Notes: generated by a model from the letters alone, not told the origin. Numbered from the stretch's first letter, positions 13,282 to 25,970 are shown. The stretch: DNA of 64,000 nt from Heliocidaris tuberculata (GCA_025618425.1 CM046842.1:21722340-21786339), one strand, 5' to 3'. Numbers and translations: made by a program.

Positions 13282-16200
13282 ACACACACAACCACACCAA
13301 CATATATATTTAGTTCTTTTTACCTTAAATGGGTCTCTCCCAGTCAGCATGTGTATATCGCATGAGTATGAGTGCCACGACAGTAAGACTGTAGAACAGC
13401 CACACAGCGAAACTGAAATAGTTCAGAAGCCCGTCGAAGTTTCCAATGCAGATCAAAGCGACAGCAATTGTTGTCTGTTGTATAGATATATAAAAGAAGA
13501 ATAATTGTTTAATGATAACATGCAATGGCATCATTGGAGGCATCTGTCTTGCTAGATTGTTGGAATGCAAATTAACAATTAAGGACATCGAGTAGGAAGA
13601 GGGTTCGAGAGGGAGTCCTTTCATCTATTTTCACGTTTCCCTTTTCTTCAATAATAGCAATATTAGAAGTAGTCGTATTACTATTATTAGTAGTACTTGT
13701 AATAATAGTTGTAGAAGTAATGAAAAATAATTAAATACTGATATTTCAAATAAAAGTAATCACAATAATAGTAAAAACAAATGATAATAATAATTCAAAT
13801 TATGTTAATAATATTAATGATAACAATAAAAGCAATTCGAGTAACCATTATTGTTAAAACGTTGCCTACCAGTCAGACCCAACTCCGGAAAACCGAGCAC
13901 AGGTATATACTCCGAAAACGGCGTATGGAGGAAGATGAATATAGAGCCCTCATCGTTCACTGCGAGACAGTGTGTACAAAAGGCATGTGGAAAATCATGC
14001 AATGTCGACCTGCTCTTGATAATATATTTTTCAAAAATAATGCTGCGGATATATTTATTTCAAATGTTTGTCATTTGAAAGTCATTTCATATGACGAATT
14101 ATTCAAGGATTTTGAAGATATTTCACACGCAGCATTATTTTTAAATATATATATATATATATATCGTTGGCCGGTTGACTTTGCAAGATTTTCCCCACGC
14201 CTTTTGTACACAATGCCACGCACTGAACGATGAGGGCTCTATATTCATACGCCGTTTTCGGAGTATATACCTGTTTTCCGAAGTTGGGTCTGACTGATAA
14301 TGGAACCAGATGGGCCCTGTATTAAGATTACGGGAATGAGAGATTTCAGTAGTTAACCCTTTCAGGACAGGAATTATTTAAGGGGTAAAATGATCACATT
14401 TTGTTCTTCAAATTGGCAACAACAATATTTCTCTTTCAGTGCTACATGGTTCTATTGAGGTGTAATGTCTTTAAAAACAATATTTTTACATGGTTATGAA
14501 TTTTGTCAAAATTTTAAAAAATTGCCAATTTTGATGAAAAGCAATGATTTTGAACCTCTCAATATGTTGCCAATTTAAGGATTTTAAAGCTTATTCTCAT
14601 TTTCAAAATTCCTGGCATCAAATGCAGTATGGTCATGCAACAAAAATGGACATAGTTTGTGCAGAAATTTTTGCTCTTTCTACTCATGCATCTACTATAT
14701 TTTTTATAGGTCTGAATGAAAAGTTATTGAGCCAAACCACAAAATGTGGTCAATTGTCTCAAAAGGGTTAACATGTTAACTTACAACAGACAGAACAGCA
14801 GGCTGTGGAGTGAGTCTCCTTGCATGTACCATGCCTAGGATCTGAGCCACGTGACCTTCTCTCGCGGCTACAAAGGGTAACCTGCAACAAGCAACAATCA
14901 CAGTTTTCATTTATCTTAGTGTGTGTTTGTGTATGTGGCAATAATTTCACTTCACAGATTTCATACCTAATTTCACAAATAATTCCAATGAACTGGGGTT
15001 TGTTTATAATCATTTTTTGGAGGAAAATACGATGCCTAATTCCCCTCCCCCCCCCCCCCCTTAAATTCCAAATCGTCTGGTGACACCCCTGCCGCAAACA
15101 TATTTCAAAACATAAACTTTAGTGATGAATACGATGCCTAATCCCCCCCCCCCCCCTTTATAATACCAGAGGACCCGCCGTCAATTAATAGAGGCCTAAT
15201 TCACTACTTCAAGTCAGCATGACTGTACGTGCTTCCTACAATTAATAACATTTCCAAAGTGTAATGCACAAAGAGACTGGCAGGTGACAGAGGTAATATA
15301 TGCACTTTTGTAATCGGGTCAGTGGTAATCCCAGCCAAACAGAATATTGTGATCATTATCAAATGAATCTGACTTACCTTCCAGCCGTAAATAAACTCGC
15401 GTTCGCTGCTCCGAACGTTGACATGCAAACACCAAGTGGAACTATCCAAGCGAAAACTCCCATTGTCCTGTGTGCGAAAGTCTGGAAAAATTGACAAAAG
15501 CGTCCTTGAATACATTTGAAAAGATTAAAACCGCACGATTGAACTTTAGGCACAATACGACCAACATGATAATAAATTTGGTTTTAGGGCCTACCTCAGC
15601 GTTATTTCTTTGTGACTACTTTTTTTGTTTTGTTTGCATGTGCCTATCATGTCAGGAATGCATTCTTGTAAATTAACGAGGAAAAAAAAACTGCGGTTTG
15701 GAAATATGCATACCTTTCATTTCCCACACCTTTCACAAACAGAGGACCCAAATTACGCCGCTCGATATTATTCAATCAAATAATACACTCAAAAAGTGAT
15801 GTTGATATACACAGAAATTTTCACTTGTCAAATAGCAATGCGTGTATAACATTCCAATGTACAGCGTATACATCCTCTTTTTTAAAGTTGCATTTATTCA
15901 GTCTTCTGGAAAAAGAGTAATTTCATTCAGTGCCCAAAATATATGGTTCCCAATAGCATAACAGAATAATGCAAATCAATCACTCTTGGTCTACTACCAA
16001 AACAAAAAGAAATGCAAATTCCTTGTTTGTATTCAGGCTTTTTGTTTGTTGTTTGTTTCCTTATTTGCTTTTTGGTGGTTATTATATTTTGACTTGACAT
16101 GACAATATTCACAATCATAAAGGGATAATAATGAAAACAATAATATTGGATATTTATAAAGCGCTGATATTCACCACCGCTACTGCTTTATATTCATCTT

Positions 16201-16342
16201 CTTAGTGAAGCAATGACACAATTTGTATATAAAACTGAAGTAAAAAACAAAACTAGGATTAAAATCTGGCTGTTTTTAAACAAAAAATATCAACAAGCAT
16301 AAGATTACATTATACACTATTTTCAACCAAATAAGTTGACAT

Positions 16343-16387
<45 letters not shown>

Positions 16388-16794
16388 TCCTGGAAGATAT
16401 ATTACAGAGAATATCTTTTCATATATCACTTTAAGGGTTCGGGCCTGGTTGAACTGTCACTAAGTGTGGAACAATAGCAGAAGAACATTTAAAGAAAGGA
16501 AGAGATAATTCCATCATTTAGAAACTTATAGCTTGCCAAGTAATATGTGTGTTTATTTAGTTGCTTTTTGGTGGTTATTATATTAATTTTGACTGCTTCA
16601 TGTGACTGCTTCAAAATACTGGAATGAATTACCACTAACAATTAGACAGTCTTCATCAGTCAGTGCTTTCAGAAAGGCCTTGAAAACACATCTCTTGAGC
16701 AGTTTGTAGTTGTAACGTTGTTTTTCTTACCATAAGTATTTGTAATTGAAATTATTGTAAGCGCTTTGGGCCTTTTGGGAAAAGCGCGGTATAA

Positions 16795-16866
<72 letters not shown>

Positions 16867-17070
16867 TCAAAATGAAAGATTATTTCCATACCACAGCCAC
16901 TGCTTTGGCAGCTAGCATTTCATCAGGTGTGATGACAGTGAAGTATGAGATGTTCATACAGATATAGACTACTGCCACAAAGGGAAGCCCAATCATCAGC
17001 GACAATGGAAGATTCCTGTAAGGGAACAAATAATGATAATAATAATAATAATATTAATAATAATAATAAT

Positions 17071-17145
<75 letters not shown>

Positions 17146-18514
17146 TTTCTTTCATTAGAATTTTTAGAATGGCATGGCTCTATTCATATGGCTGCATTTT
17201 AGAATTGTTAAAGGTCACACAAAAAAAACTGTAGTTTAAAATACATCTGCTATAGATAAGACAACAAATATTCTACCTTTGGGTGGTTTCAAGGTAGTAG
17301 GACAGTCATTGATAGTGCAATACAGAAAGAAGTCTTCAGTTATTGAACAGATTACGCTGTCCATCACTGTGTTAAAGTGTTGATTTCAAGTATTCTATTT
17401 TTTAAAAACAATCTGAGAGAAAAGGTTCTTACCTTCGTGGATTCTTAATCTCTTCAGTCAACGAATTGAGAAAGCTCCTGTGTCAAACACACACACACAA
17501 AAAAACAACGAACAATTAATAAGGAATCATAACACAAGCCATATTGAGCTTATTTCTATACTGAAGGGGAAACTAGCTTACATTTAGCATGTTTACAATT
17601 TTATAGCTTCCAATAATCCAAAATATTTTTGCATTATAATGGAAATTTGTTGTTATTAACAAAACTTGCTTAATCTTTGCTTGTTTTTCATGCATCAAGT
17701 TTTCAATAAAAGCTTTTTTTTCAATAAATTAAAAAGAAAAAGCATATAACTTTTCTTATCTTTACAATTTTTACCTGCCATATTTAAAACTATTTGTAGA
17801 ATAAAGTGGTTGACCTTGATTAGAATTCCACTCATGTTTCAGGCGGATTGAAGTGGACAGCCAATTTACATAGGTCATTTTGAAACCAACTCTAATAATA
17901 TTCCAATGCTCAACTTACTGAACGGTGTTAATAAATAAGTTGTTATCATTAGATTCCTTACCATCCTTCGTATGCCCAGAGACCCTGATAAAACGCCAAC
18001 GCATATGACAATCCATTCGTTGAACTATGCAAGAATGATGTTTTGGGGTCGATGAACTCTGTTTTCCCTGAGTTATCAGTGGACATGACAAAAAGAAAAG
18101 AAAAAAAAAATCATTTGAAAGTAGATCCCTTGATCGCTGTTTCGTGGCATGAAGAAAAGGTTGGGAAATATTCATTCATGATATCGATTTTCCTTTCTCG
18201 TCTCTTCTTTTCGAAAAAATTAAATCGATATCAGTAACAGTATCAATGAAAGTAAACAAAAAAGTCCATGACTTCGAGTTCCAAATCATAACAAGAGTGT
18301 TTTAAACATAAATATGTTTTGCAAAGAAAAATATAAGCTGAAAATCAACAAATTACGAGAATAAAAACAAAACACATAAAAAAATCTAGGAATCTAAATG
18401 AAACACAGGCTAAATTTATGAGACAGCAGCTATAATTGCAGTTGATATTCATTATGACAAATACACAAAAGAAAACCACGACTTTAGGTACATGTAGGCA
18501 TGATGTGTGTGTGC

Positions 18515-18588
<74 letters not shown>

Positions 18589-19121
18589 AGAGCAAATTAG
18601 GGCCTACTATTGAGTGCTGCGACACAACATTATATATGCACCTTAAAAATGGAGAGTGCAAATTTGAATACATGGAAACACAGGTATGAACTTACCTTTT
18701 CCAATATTAATGAAACCAATTACAATGATGATTGCGCACACAAGAAGCTTTGCGATGGTGAACCAGATTTGAAGTTGATTGGCCGCTTTCACACTGTAGC
18801 AATTGATGAAAGTCAGTGCAACTGGAAAGTGAACACGACAATGTATCATTAATCATGTTAATAATGTAAGTTGTCTATTTTGTCTTGCTAAGTATTAGGA
18901 GATATAGGACATGTGATGGAGCGGAAAGAGATAGATAATTCATGTCGCAGTGTATCCATATCGCTTGTCTAATTTCTCTCCATCACTTTTCATCCTTTGC
19001 TCACATTTATCCCCTCTATTCTTCTCCCTTTTCCATGATTTATTTACAACACAATATCTACACACCTCATGGACATCTATCTGCTATGCATTTCTTATAT
19101 CTCTCTCCCCCACTCCTACTT

Positions 19122-19169
<48 letters not shown>

Positions 19170-20644
19170 CATATACATACACATGTAGATAAAATTTGTC
19201 GATATACAATATCTGTTTGTATAACCAAGTTTCCTAAGATCTCCCTAGAGAGCTGGTACAGTATGTTGCAACACTCTATTACGTATATTCTGTTTCTTAA
19301 TACAAGATCATTTTGTTACTTTGTCTCACCACCGACTTTGATTTTGTATATTGTTATAAAAAAAAAATCATTAACCATACCTAATTACAAGCACTCTCTC
19401 ATGAAACAATTTAGAAATACTCAGTAAATGTGTACTCACACAGTGCCATAATAGCGAATATCCTGGCCACCATTTCATTATCGTAGCAATCACTATTGGT
19501 GATGTACTCCGCGGTGTACGTCCCCATGATGAGGCACACTATAGCAACGGTTGCTGGGCGTATCACGAGCATGAAGGTCCAGGAGAAGAGGAAGGCTGGT
19601 AGCTGGCCCATGCTCTCTAGGAGATAGGCGTACTCTCCTCCTGATTTGGGGATCATGGTACCCAGCTCAGCGTAACAGAGGGATCCTATACGTGTGGGTG
19701 TGGTTGTGGTGGTTGTGGTTGTGGTGGTTGTGGTGGTTGTGGTGGTTGTGGTAGTTGTGGTGGTGGTGGTGGTGGTGGTGGTGAAAAGTTGGTAGCGATG
19801 GTAGGAAGGAAAAAAATGTGGAAAACGAGGAGAGGCGAAAAAGAAGTCGTAAACGAAGAGAGAAGAGGCAGTTGGGAAAGATGAGGAAGTGGACGAAAGA
19901 GCATGAATATCGAGAGAAAAGGGAAGGAGAGGGGGGTAAATTACAGGAGGAAGAGGTGGAAAAGGAGGTTGAGGAAGAAAGATGATGAGATTATCGGGAA
20001 AACGGACATGGGATGACCAGAGGGGAAGGAATTAGAGAAAATAAATAGAAATTCAAAATCAAAAGTCGTGACCTTGGCTCCAAGCCAAATCCAATCATAC
20101 AACGGTGGTATTAGCTAATCATTTTTTTTTTCCTTCAAGTTTGCTTTAACTTTACATTTTGCTGCTCATTATCAACCCTGCTTACAATAAATAAATCTTG
20201 TCAAAGTTTGCTAAAATTATTTTGTTGTATGTGGAATTATTGTTTCAGAATACTATCGTATAACAAAATGAAATGATGAATTTATACATTGACATGCATT
20301 ATCATTCGGCCCATCGCATTTCTCATGTGGTTTACATTTGCTTCATGTGAAATCGGAAATAACAATTTATTTTTGTTTCAAATTGGTTTACAAATTATTC
20401 ACACGAACTTACCTCCAAGCGCTAAGAACCCGCAGAGAAGCCATATGATCAGGCTCATCCCTACGCTCTCGGTTTCGCGAAGAATGCCGACCGGCGAGAC
20501 GAAGATACCCGAACCGATCATGCCTCCCACGACGAAACAGACCCCTCCGAAGAGCCCGACTTCGCGCTTCAGTTTGACCTCGCCGCCCACGCAGCCGTCT
20601 GTGTAATCAATGCTGTGATGTCTGGGTTTTGACATCTTCCCCAT
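11752..20644 (-). CDS. SLC7A9: SLC7-family light-chain amino-acid transporter, b(0,+)AT-like; 11 exons, one apparent frameshift
   Basis: Minus-strand exons (high to low): 20644-20413, 19685-19440, 18821-18696, 18067-17962, 17477-17433, 17015-16892, 15481-15378, 14881-14785, 13474-13324, 12824-12656, 11837-11752. All have AG acceptors and GT donors, and phases agree except at exon 9. Without its extra base the product is 494 residues, the usual light-chain size. Landmarks: [11 protein letters not shown] (TM1, residues 41-51), [16 protein letters not shown], Cys144 in the TM3-TM4 loop (where family members bond to the rBAT/4F2hc heavy chain), [25 protein letters not shown], and a KPLTIFLQ tail like SLC7A9. 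Expected role: plasma-membrane exchange of cationic and neutral amino acids with a heavy-chain partner. Exon 9 reads ERPI then TAA (13327-13325) just before its donor, where the family has RPIK; removing one T restores K and phase 0 into exon 10. ATG 20644 is the first Met in exon 1; a second Met is 3 codons on (20635). Confidence 0.9.
12296..12372. mobile_element. fragment of MITE family C (GTTTCATGAAA family)
   Basis: The segment ATGACAAATTTGCTCTCAGC..AATCAAAT..GATTTCAGTAGCTTA matches the interior of the elements at 36885-37029 and 41793-41929. Its terminal repeats are not recognisable. It lies in the last intron of the transporter gene. Confidence 0.55.
13199..13292. repeat. CT then CA microsatellites
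   Basis: (CT)n at 13199-13222 followed by (CA)n at about 13230-13275, in the intron between exons 9 and 10 of the transporter. Confidence 0.9.
13871..14295. mobile_element. large palindromic (foldback) element in transporter intron
   Basis: AGTCAGACCC at 13871-13880 pairs with GGGTCTGACT at 14286-14295, and pairing continues inward for ~160 bp per arm. Arms share AACTCCGGAAAAC, GTATATACTCCGAAAACGGC, ATATAGAGCCCTCATCGTTC and ACAAAAGGC/GCCTTTTGT. The centre holds AT-rich DNA with an (AT)n tract. No coding capacity of its own. Confidence 0.8.
14353..14771. mobile_element. piggyBac-like MITE (TTAA target, CCCTTTCAGG ends), copy 1
   Basis: Bounded by TTAA on both sides (14353-14356 and 14768-14771). 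The inner ends CCCTTTCAGG and the mirrored CAAAAGGG form short terminal inverted repeats. TTAA duplication and CCC..-type ends are the signature of piggyBac elements. About 95% of the 415 bp can be followed by eye in the copy at 35248-35663. It sits in the intron after exon 8 of the transporter, starting 14 bp from that exon's donor side. Confidence 0.8.
16349..16385. repeat. AT microsatellite
   Basis: Pure (AT)n of ~37 bp in a transporter intron. Confidence 0.9.
16608..16865 (+). mobile_element. 3' end of a non-LTR retrotransposon with (AAT)n tail
   Basis: Plus-strand codons read [20 protein letters not shown] then LKTHLLSSL and a stop at 16708-16710. This is the typical C-terminus of LINE reverse-transcriptase polyproteins (WN.LP..IR.S.S...F...LK.HL). 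A short 3' tail follows (GCGCTTTGGGCCTTTTGGGA) and then (AAT)n at 16795-16865. Severely 5'-truncated, antisense in the transporter intron between exons 6 and 7. Confidence 0.8.
17037..17144. repeat. (AAT)n microsatellite
   Basis: Trinucleotide repeat of ~108 bp right beside exon 6 of the transporter (its acceptor is at 17016-17017). The poly-Asn frame across it is not a gene. Confidence 0.9.
18506..18587. repeat. GT then AT microsatellite
   Basis: (GT)n then (AT)n, in the intron between exons 3 and 4 of the transporter. Confidence 0.9.
19686..19781. repeat. GGT/GTT-rich tandem repeat beside exon 2 acceptor
   Basis: Repeats of GTGGTT/GTGGTG from 19690 to 19781 on the plus strand. In the minus-strand transporter gene this is a CCA/AAC tract just upstream of the exon 2 acceptor (exon starts at 19685), where a polypyrimidine tract would lie. 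The Pro-rich frame in it is not a gene. Confidence 0.85.
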
Positions 20645-21737
20645 CGTCGTATTTGCGTGGATGACTTCCGTAAGAAACAACCAGTTATATATTGTTGTTG
20701 TTGTCTTTATTGTACTTGTTTACTATGATTTGCTCTTCCGTTTATTTATTTTTTATTTTTGTTTTATTTGTTTTTTTATTAATGAAATGTGACCCTGTTT
20801 TGTCCGATTTGCAACTGGCGTCTAGCAGGTAATATTGCTTGACATCGATCTTTAATTCCAGTACTTTTCTAGTAACAGCACTTTGACGATAGTAATCTTT
20901 CTTTTATTCATTCACCTCGTTCATGAATCAGTAGAAAATTTGAGTACATTGATATATTCACTGTGACTTATTTCGTAGTAAAGGGATGTCTCAAGGTGGA
21001 AACCTGAAGCTAAGGCGATTTCTTTTCGAGCGTTTAAGTTCCTGACTTCCTTCCTTTGAATCTCTCACTGTTCACTGGAAATCGTTTGGGGAAACCCCTT
21101 GCAGTTTCGATAAGGTTCCGGCTATGAAATGGCCATTCAAAGATGAAGACAACAATTGTAGTAATGGTGGTATTTTGTGTCCAAGACGGACACTATGTTC
21201 GATCAATCTCAGTTTCTCGAATTGCAGATAGAAAAATATGAAAATCCTCTTTGAGGTGCACGACGACCTGAACAAGTAAGAAATGGGTACATAAGGGGGG
21301 GGGGGATAAAAATATGTTTAGAATATTGCACCAACATAAATATAAATTATGTTTCGACACGCAAGAAGGATGACTATTTGGTAATGATTATTCGACAGTT
21401 TAAAGACGAAGTATATGGTTGCCAATTTGCCATGGCATGCCCCAGAAGACTGTGTAGATGGTCTGGTCTGAAAAATAACACTCATTTTTACCTTCAGTTA
21501 TTTATGTTAACCCATTGTCTACGGGAACCGGGTTGTCCCTGTATTAAGCTTATGGGAATCAGTGAATTCAGTAGTCGACGGGTTAATATCACCCTTTGGC
21601 GAATTGCAATGGAATTAAGTAGCTGGGGGAAAATACATGAAATGAAAATTGTGAAAACAATGAATAACATGAAAAGATTAGACTGCTTTTCTCTTTTTAG
21701 TGATAGCATTTTATCATGTCCATACATACATACATAC

Positions 21738-22212
21738 ATACATATAATAATTGTGTCATGATAACAATTGTGGTTTAATGCATGGATTATGACTTTTGTT
21801 ACAATGAGATGATAGTTTATATGCAAAATGTTGCTACAAGTAGACCATGGTTACATTTCCCTTTTCTCGGAAAGGACCGTGGCTGGGTCGGTGAACTCTC
21901 CCTCTCTCCACCCCCCCCCCCCTCTCTCTCTCTCTCTCCGAAATGTGCCTTTTCCGCACCACATTCTCTGCCCCTTCTCTCCCCCCTCCTAAATTTAATT
22001 GTTTGCAAGGACCGTCGGTATGAGTATTCAGGGGAAATACATGTTGTTTGTTTGCGGGGAAGGCACGTTAGGGAGAGGGAGGTGGAGATGGGGAGATCAC
22101 ACCCAGTCTTTTCCGAGAATAGGGTATACCCGAAGAAAAGTTTCTCATAACATAAATCATAATCCATGCATTTAACCATAATTATGGTCACGACACAATA
22201 TTATCATATGAT
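21738..22212. mobile_element. large imperfect palindrome (~470 bp)
   Basis: Left segments GTTTAATGCATGGATTATGA (21772-21791), TTTTCTCGGAAAGGACCGTG and AATGTGCCTTTTCCGCA are complementary, in reverse order, to the right-half segments TCATAATCCATGCATTTAAC (22156-22175), CAGTCTTTTCCGAGAATAGG and GCGGGGAAGGCACGTT. CT-rich tracts also pair. The arms are ~200 bp with indels. No target duplication was identified. Confidence 0.7.
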
Positions 22213-22495
22213 TTTACATAAAAAGTATATCATGCCAGTATCGAGAAGGGAGGAAGATAGAGAGAGGGTGAAGAAATCCATAGACGAGGAAAATAGAGAG
22301 AGTTGGAGAATGACTGAAAATGACAGATATCTCACGTGGGAAGCATATTATAGAATAAAATATAACGGGGGGAATCGAAAACAAATTACTGGAGTTAAAT
22401 TCAGAAATATTAGCCTAACAAAAATCAATTTTATTAACTTTAGAAACTGAAAACAAACAAACAACAAAAACAGAAGTTTGTATTTGCCCGGAATC

Positions 22496-22496
<1 letters not shown>

Positions 22497-22529
<33 letters not shown>
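22497..22529. repeat. (AG)n microsatellite
   Basis: Pure AG dinucleotide run of ~33 bp. Another AG-rich tract lies at 23676-23715. Confidence 0.9.
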
Positions 22530-22530
<1 letters not shown>

Positions 22531-24644
22531 GAGAAAAGCCACTACATGTATACAGTGCGCATAAAAAAAGAGAGAGAAAAAAAACAGTATACGCACAATT
22601 GGGAGATTTTAATTAAAAGTTATAATCGTTATGAGCTGGAAACTAATTTCATAGGAAAGGGCGACTTATATTTTCTCTAATGATACATTATTCATAACTT
22701 TGCTACCACGGATGACTGAGAAGCAGGCTTTAAAAAAGTATTTTCAAAATCCTCTTGTACCAAGTTTGGGCTGAAGCATCGAATGTGGGTCACAACAAAG
22801 TTATGCAATTGTTATTTCAATAGATTTTGTGCATTTGAATGGGAAAGGTGTTAATGTCAACTGAAACTCAAGAAAAGGCATATTAGAAGCAAAATTTATG
22901 ATATTTTCTTTACCATGATGACATAATTTGGGCTTCATCCTTATTCCTTGTTTCAAGGTAAGTCTTTTACGGAGTTATTCAAAATGGAAAAAAAGTTTAT
23001 GTGGGAAGCTATCTTTTTTTAATGAAATTATTTTGGTAATTCTCAACACATGTATCATTCCTTGTAATTTTCAGTCTTTAAGGTCAGTAAAGAGTTCATG
23101 TGCTTTTTGAAGAAAAAAAAATCACCTTATGTAGGTGATATGGTGCAATGGACAAATGAGCAGAAAGTGTTTAATTATCATGAGACAAGAAGTTATAAGG
23201 TTGATACAATAAATTAAGATCATCATATGGATTGAACCAATGTATTAGAAAGCTTAGATACATTGTATCACTATAAACAGTGAAGCATTGAAGCAAGAAA
23301 GTGAATTCAATTTTCAAAAGGATTTTTGACTGGAGTAACACATTTATCATGTTTATCGTGTATATGGCTTGACCCACATTCGTTGCATCAGCTCAAACTT
23401 GTATTTGATTTTTTTTTTTTAAATTAAACCCTCGGCAGAAAAAACCATGAATTACGTATCATCAGTGGACAGAAAACAAATTACTCTTCACCAAAAAATA
23501 AATTTCAAGGTCACATAACTATAAGTTTTTAATTTGAAGCTATCAAATTTGGTTACATACTTTTTTTATTTATAACAAATTTGAAGAAAAATAGATAACG
23601 AATGAAATAGCTCTAGAAAAAAGTAGGGTGTGGCAACGACGCAGCGTATGCCAAAATCGAGGACAGAAAGAGAGTGTGTGAAAGAGAGAGAGAGAGAGAA
23701 AGAGAGAAAGAGAGGGGATAATGAGAACCAGGGGAGAGGGAGGGAGAAAGAGACGAGGTTGAAGGTACTGGGGGAAAAAAATGCTTTCGTCATTTGCAAA
23801 TATAGAAGAGCCTCGCGAGAAACATGACGTAAGCATAGGCCTACACATGTGCGTGAAACAACCTCTTTCTTGTTTTTCCCCTCCCTCTCTTTTGGCGCGG
23901 AGCCAGTTTTGTGATCAAATTACTCTTATATCCACGAGACTTCCTCTGATCTTGAAAATTGCATCATTCTTTTCTCACACTTATAAGTGAGAATGAATAA
24001 AACACTTTTGCAGGTATTCCTTGTTCATCATCCTCTTAACCCCTTCCGTGCCGACAAGATTTTGAATTAACCTCCAAGATATAAAATTGATTTAAAATGC
24101 TTTGGTTCTTTGTTAAATTGAGAATGAAATATCTTCCGTGGAAATAAACTTGATGCATGAGAGTTGGGCATACCTGCTTAAGATTTATGAGGAAGAAAAA
24201 TGAAACCATGTTTTAGCCCCTTCGCATTTTTCTCCACTCATTTTCTTGGGCGGAATTTGATCCGCTTTAATTTCCACGAATGATTAAAGAAGAAAATAAA
24301 TGAGAAAGTTATCAATATTATCATGGCGTTTGTCGTTTGTTGTTTTGTATTAATTATTTTGTAAACAGTGCTTGCAGTGTATATATAGGGGCAGGTGTAT
24401 ATATAAAGAGAATAATAAGATTTTCGGAAAGGATACATGGGAAGGACAAATATTAAAGTATTAATTTAATCATGCAACATGGCAATGGGTCCTTTATGAT
24501 CCTCATCACACATATAAAAAGGTACCATTTAAAAATCCGCGTGAAGCTTTGATTCTTGTCGCTATACATTCTTCATTTTTAGAGATTTTTTCAATACATT
24601 TTATCAACGAAACTTTTTTTTTTTTTTATTCCTTTGAGTGTTTT

Positions 24645-25372
24645 GACTAGAGGAGGGAAAGACGGCTATTTGGGAACAAAAATAAGAAAAGATGTTTTCC
24701 TGGAGTTTGATATAACTCAGGAAAAGGAAATTATCTATTAATGCCTTAGTATGCAATTTAATTTGGGTTTTCTTTAATACTAGAAATTAGGGGTGGGGGT
24801 TAAAAAGGAAAATGGTGCATTAATAGGTTACACATATAGTGTTTGTTGCTGTTCATTGCAATTTGAACTCAAGTTAACTATTATTTAAAATTTCGACATG
24901 GTTGTGAAAGCAGTCGAGCTATATTAATTGCTCGCAGATTTTAAGAAAGTACTCTTTTGAAATATTTCGTAAAGGTTATTATCGTTCATATCGTTAGGAT
25001 AAAATCTATGATCATTTCCAATGAGATAAATCAAAATAAACAACGGTACGAACAACTCTAAATTCATGTCCAATATTTCAGAAAAAAGCAAAATGTCATA
25101 TCAGCTTGCTTCCCATAACCATTTGAAGTGATTTCTCGATAAAACTTTCCACAAGTTAGCTATCTTAAAGAAACATTATATGTGTAACCTATATTAATGC
25201 ACCATTTTCCTTCTTTTTTAAAACCTAATTTTCTAGTATTGTAGAAAACCCAAATTAAATTGCATACTAAGGCATTAATGGATCATTTTCATTTCTCAAC
25301 AGATATCAAACTCCAGGAAAATACATCTTTTCATATTTTGTTTCCAAATCGCCGTCTTTTCCTCCTCTAGTC
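24645..25372. mobile_element. foldback element with ~200-bp arms
   Basis: GACTAGAGGAGG at 24645-24656 pairs with CCTCCTCTAGTC at 25361-25372. The arms run to about 24845 and from about 25169, sharing CCTGGAGTTTGATAT, TTAATGCCTTAGTATGCAAT, AATGGTGCATTAATAGGTTA and ACACATATA (with mismatches). The ~320-bp spacer has no recognisable gene. Confidence 0.8.
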
Positions 25373-25390
25373 TCTCCCCCTTCTCTCTCT

Positions 25391-25442
25391 CTCAAACACC
25401 CACAAAACACGCACCCACCCACACAGACACACACACGCACAC

Positions 25443-25500
<58 letters not shown>

Positions 25501-25547
25501 TTCATATACATATATATATATATATATATATCTATCTATATATATAT

Positions 25548-25585
<38 letters not shown>
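25391..25585. repeat. CA then AT microsatellite cluster
   Basis: (CA)n-rich DNA at 25391-25472, then (AT)n blocks to 25585 broken by TTTCATATA and TCTATCTA. Directly abuts the right end of the foldback element at 25372. Confidence 0.9.
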
Positions 25586-25587
<2 letters not shown>

Positions 25588-25970
25588 AGTATATGTCCAA
25601 CCCCTTTCAATATGTAAAATATAACATATATCTAACAATTAACATCCTCGTACTCATTTTTTTTTTCCACTTTCTGAATTACTTTTGGACTCGGCTTCTT
25701 TTCTTTAAGGCAGCGAGTCAAATATTCCATGATCATGTGCATTTTCAACATCTGGACAATATTTCATGTTCCCCCTTTTCAAAAAATAAAGGGAAACCAC
25801 AGCGATCGGCTCATAATAACTGATACACAAAACAGGGTTGTAGGCCATACATCTAAAGATGGATTGTGAAACAGTGAAAAACATTTATCCTTCTAACAAA
25901 TAACCCAACTCCTTTACAAGCCTTTAGTGTACTTAGAAGTATATATGTTTACTTTACAGAGCCTTATGTT

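Noticed and set aside
16945..17202. Poly-Asn open frame
   Set aside because: It is the (AAT)n microsatellite fused to transporter exon 6 read on the wrong strand.
23566..23848. Ser/Leu-rich and Glu/Arg-rich frames
   Set aside because: Translations of a GA-rich simple repeat.
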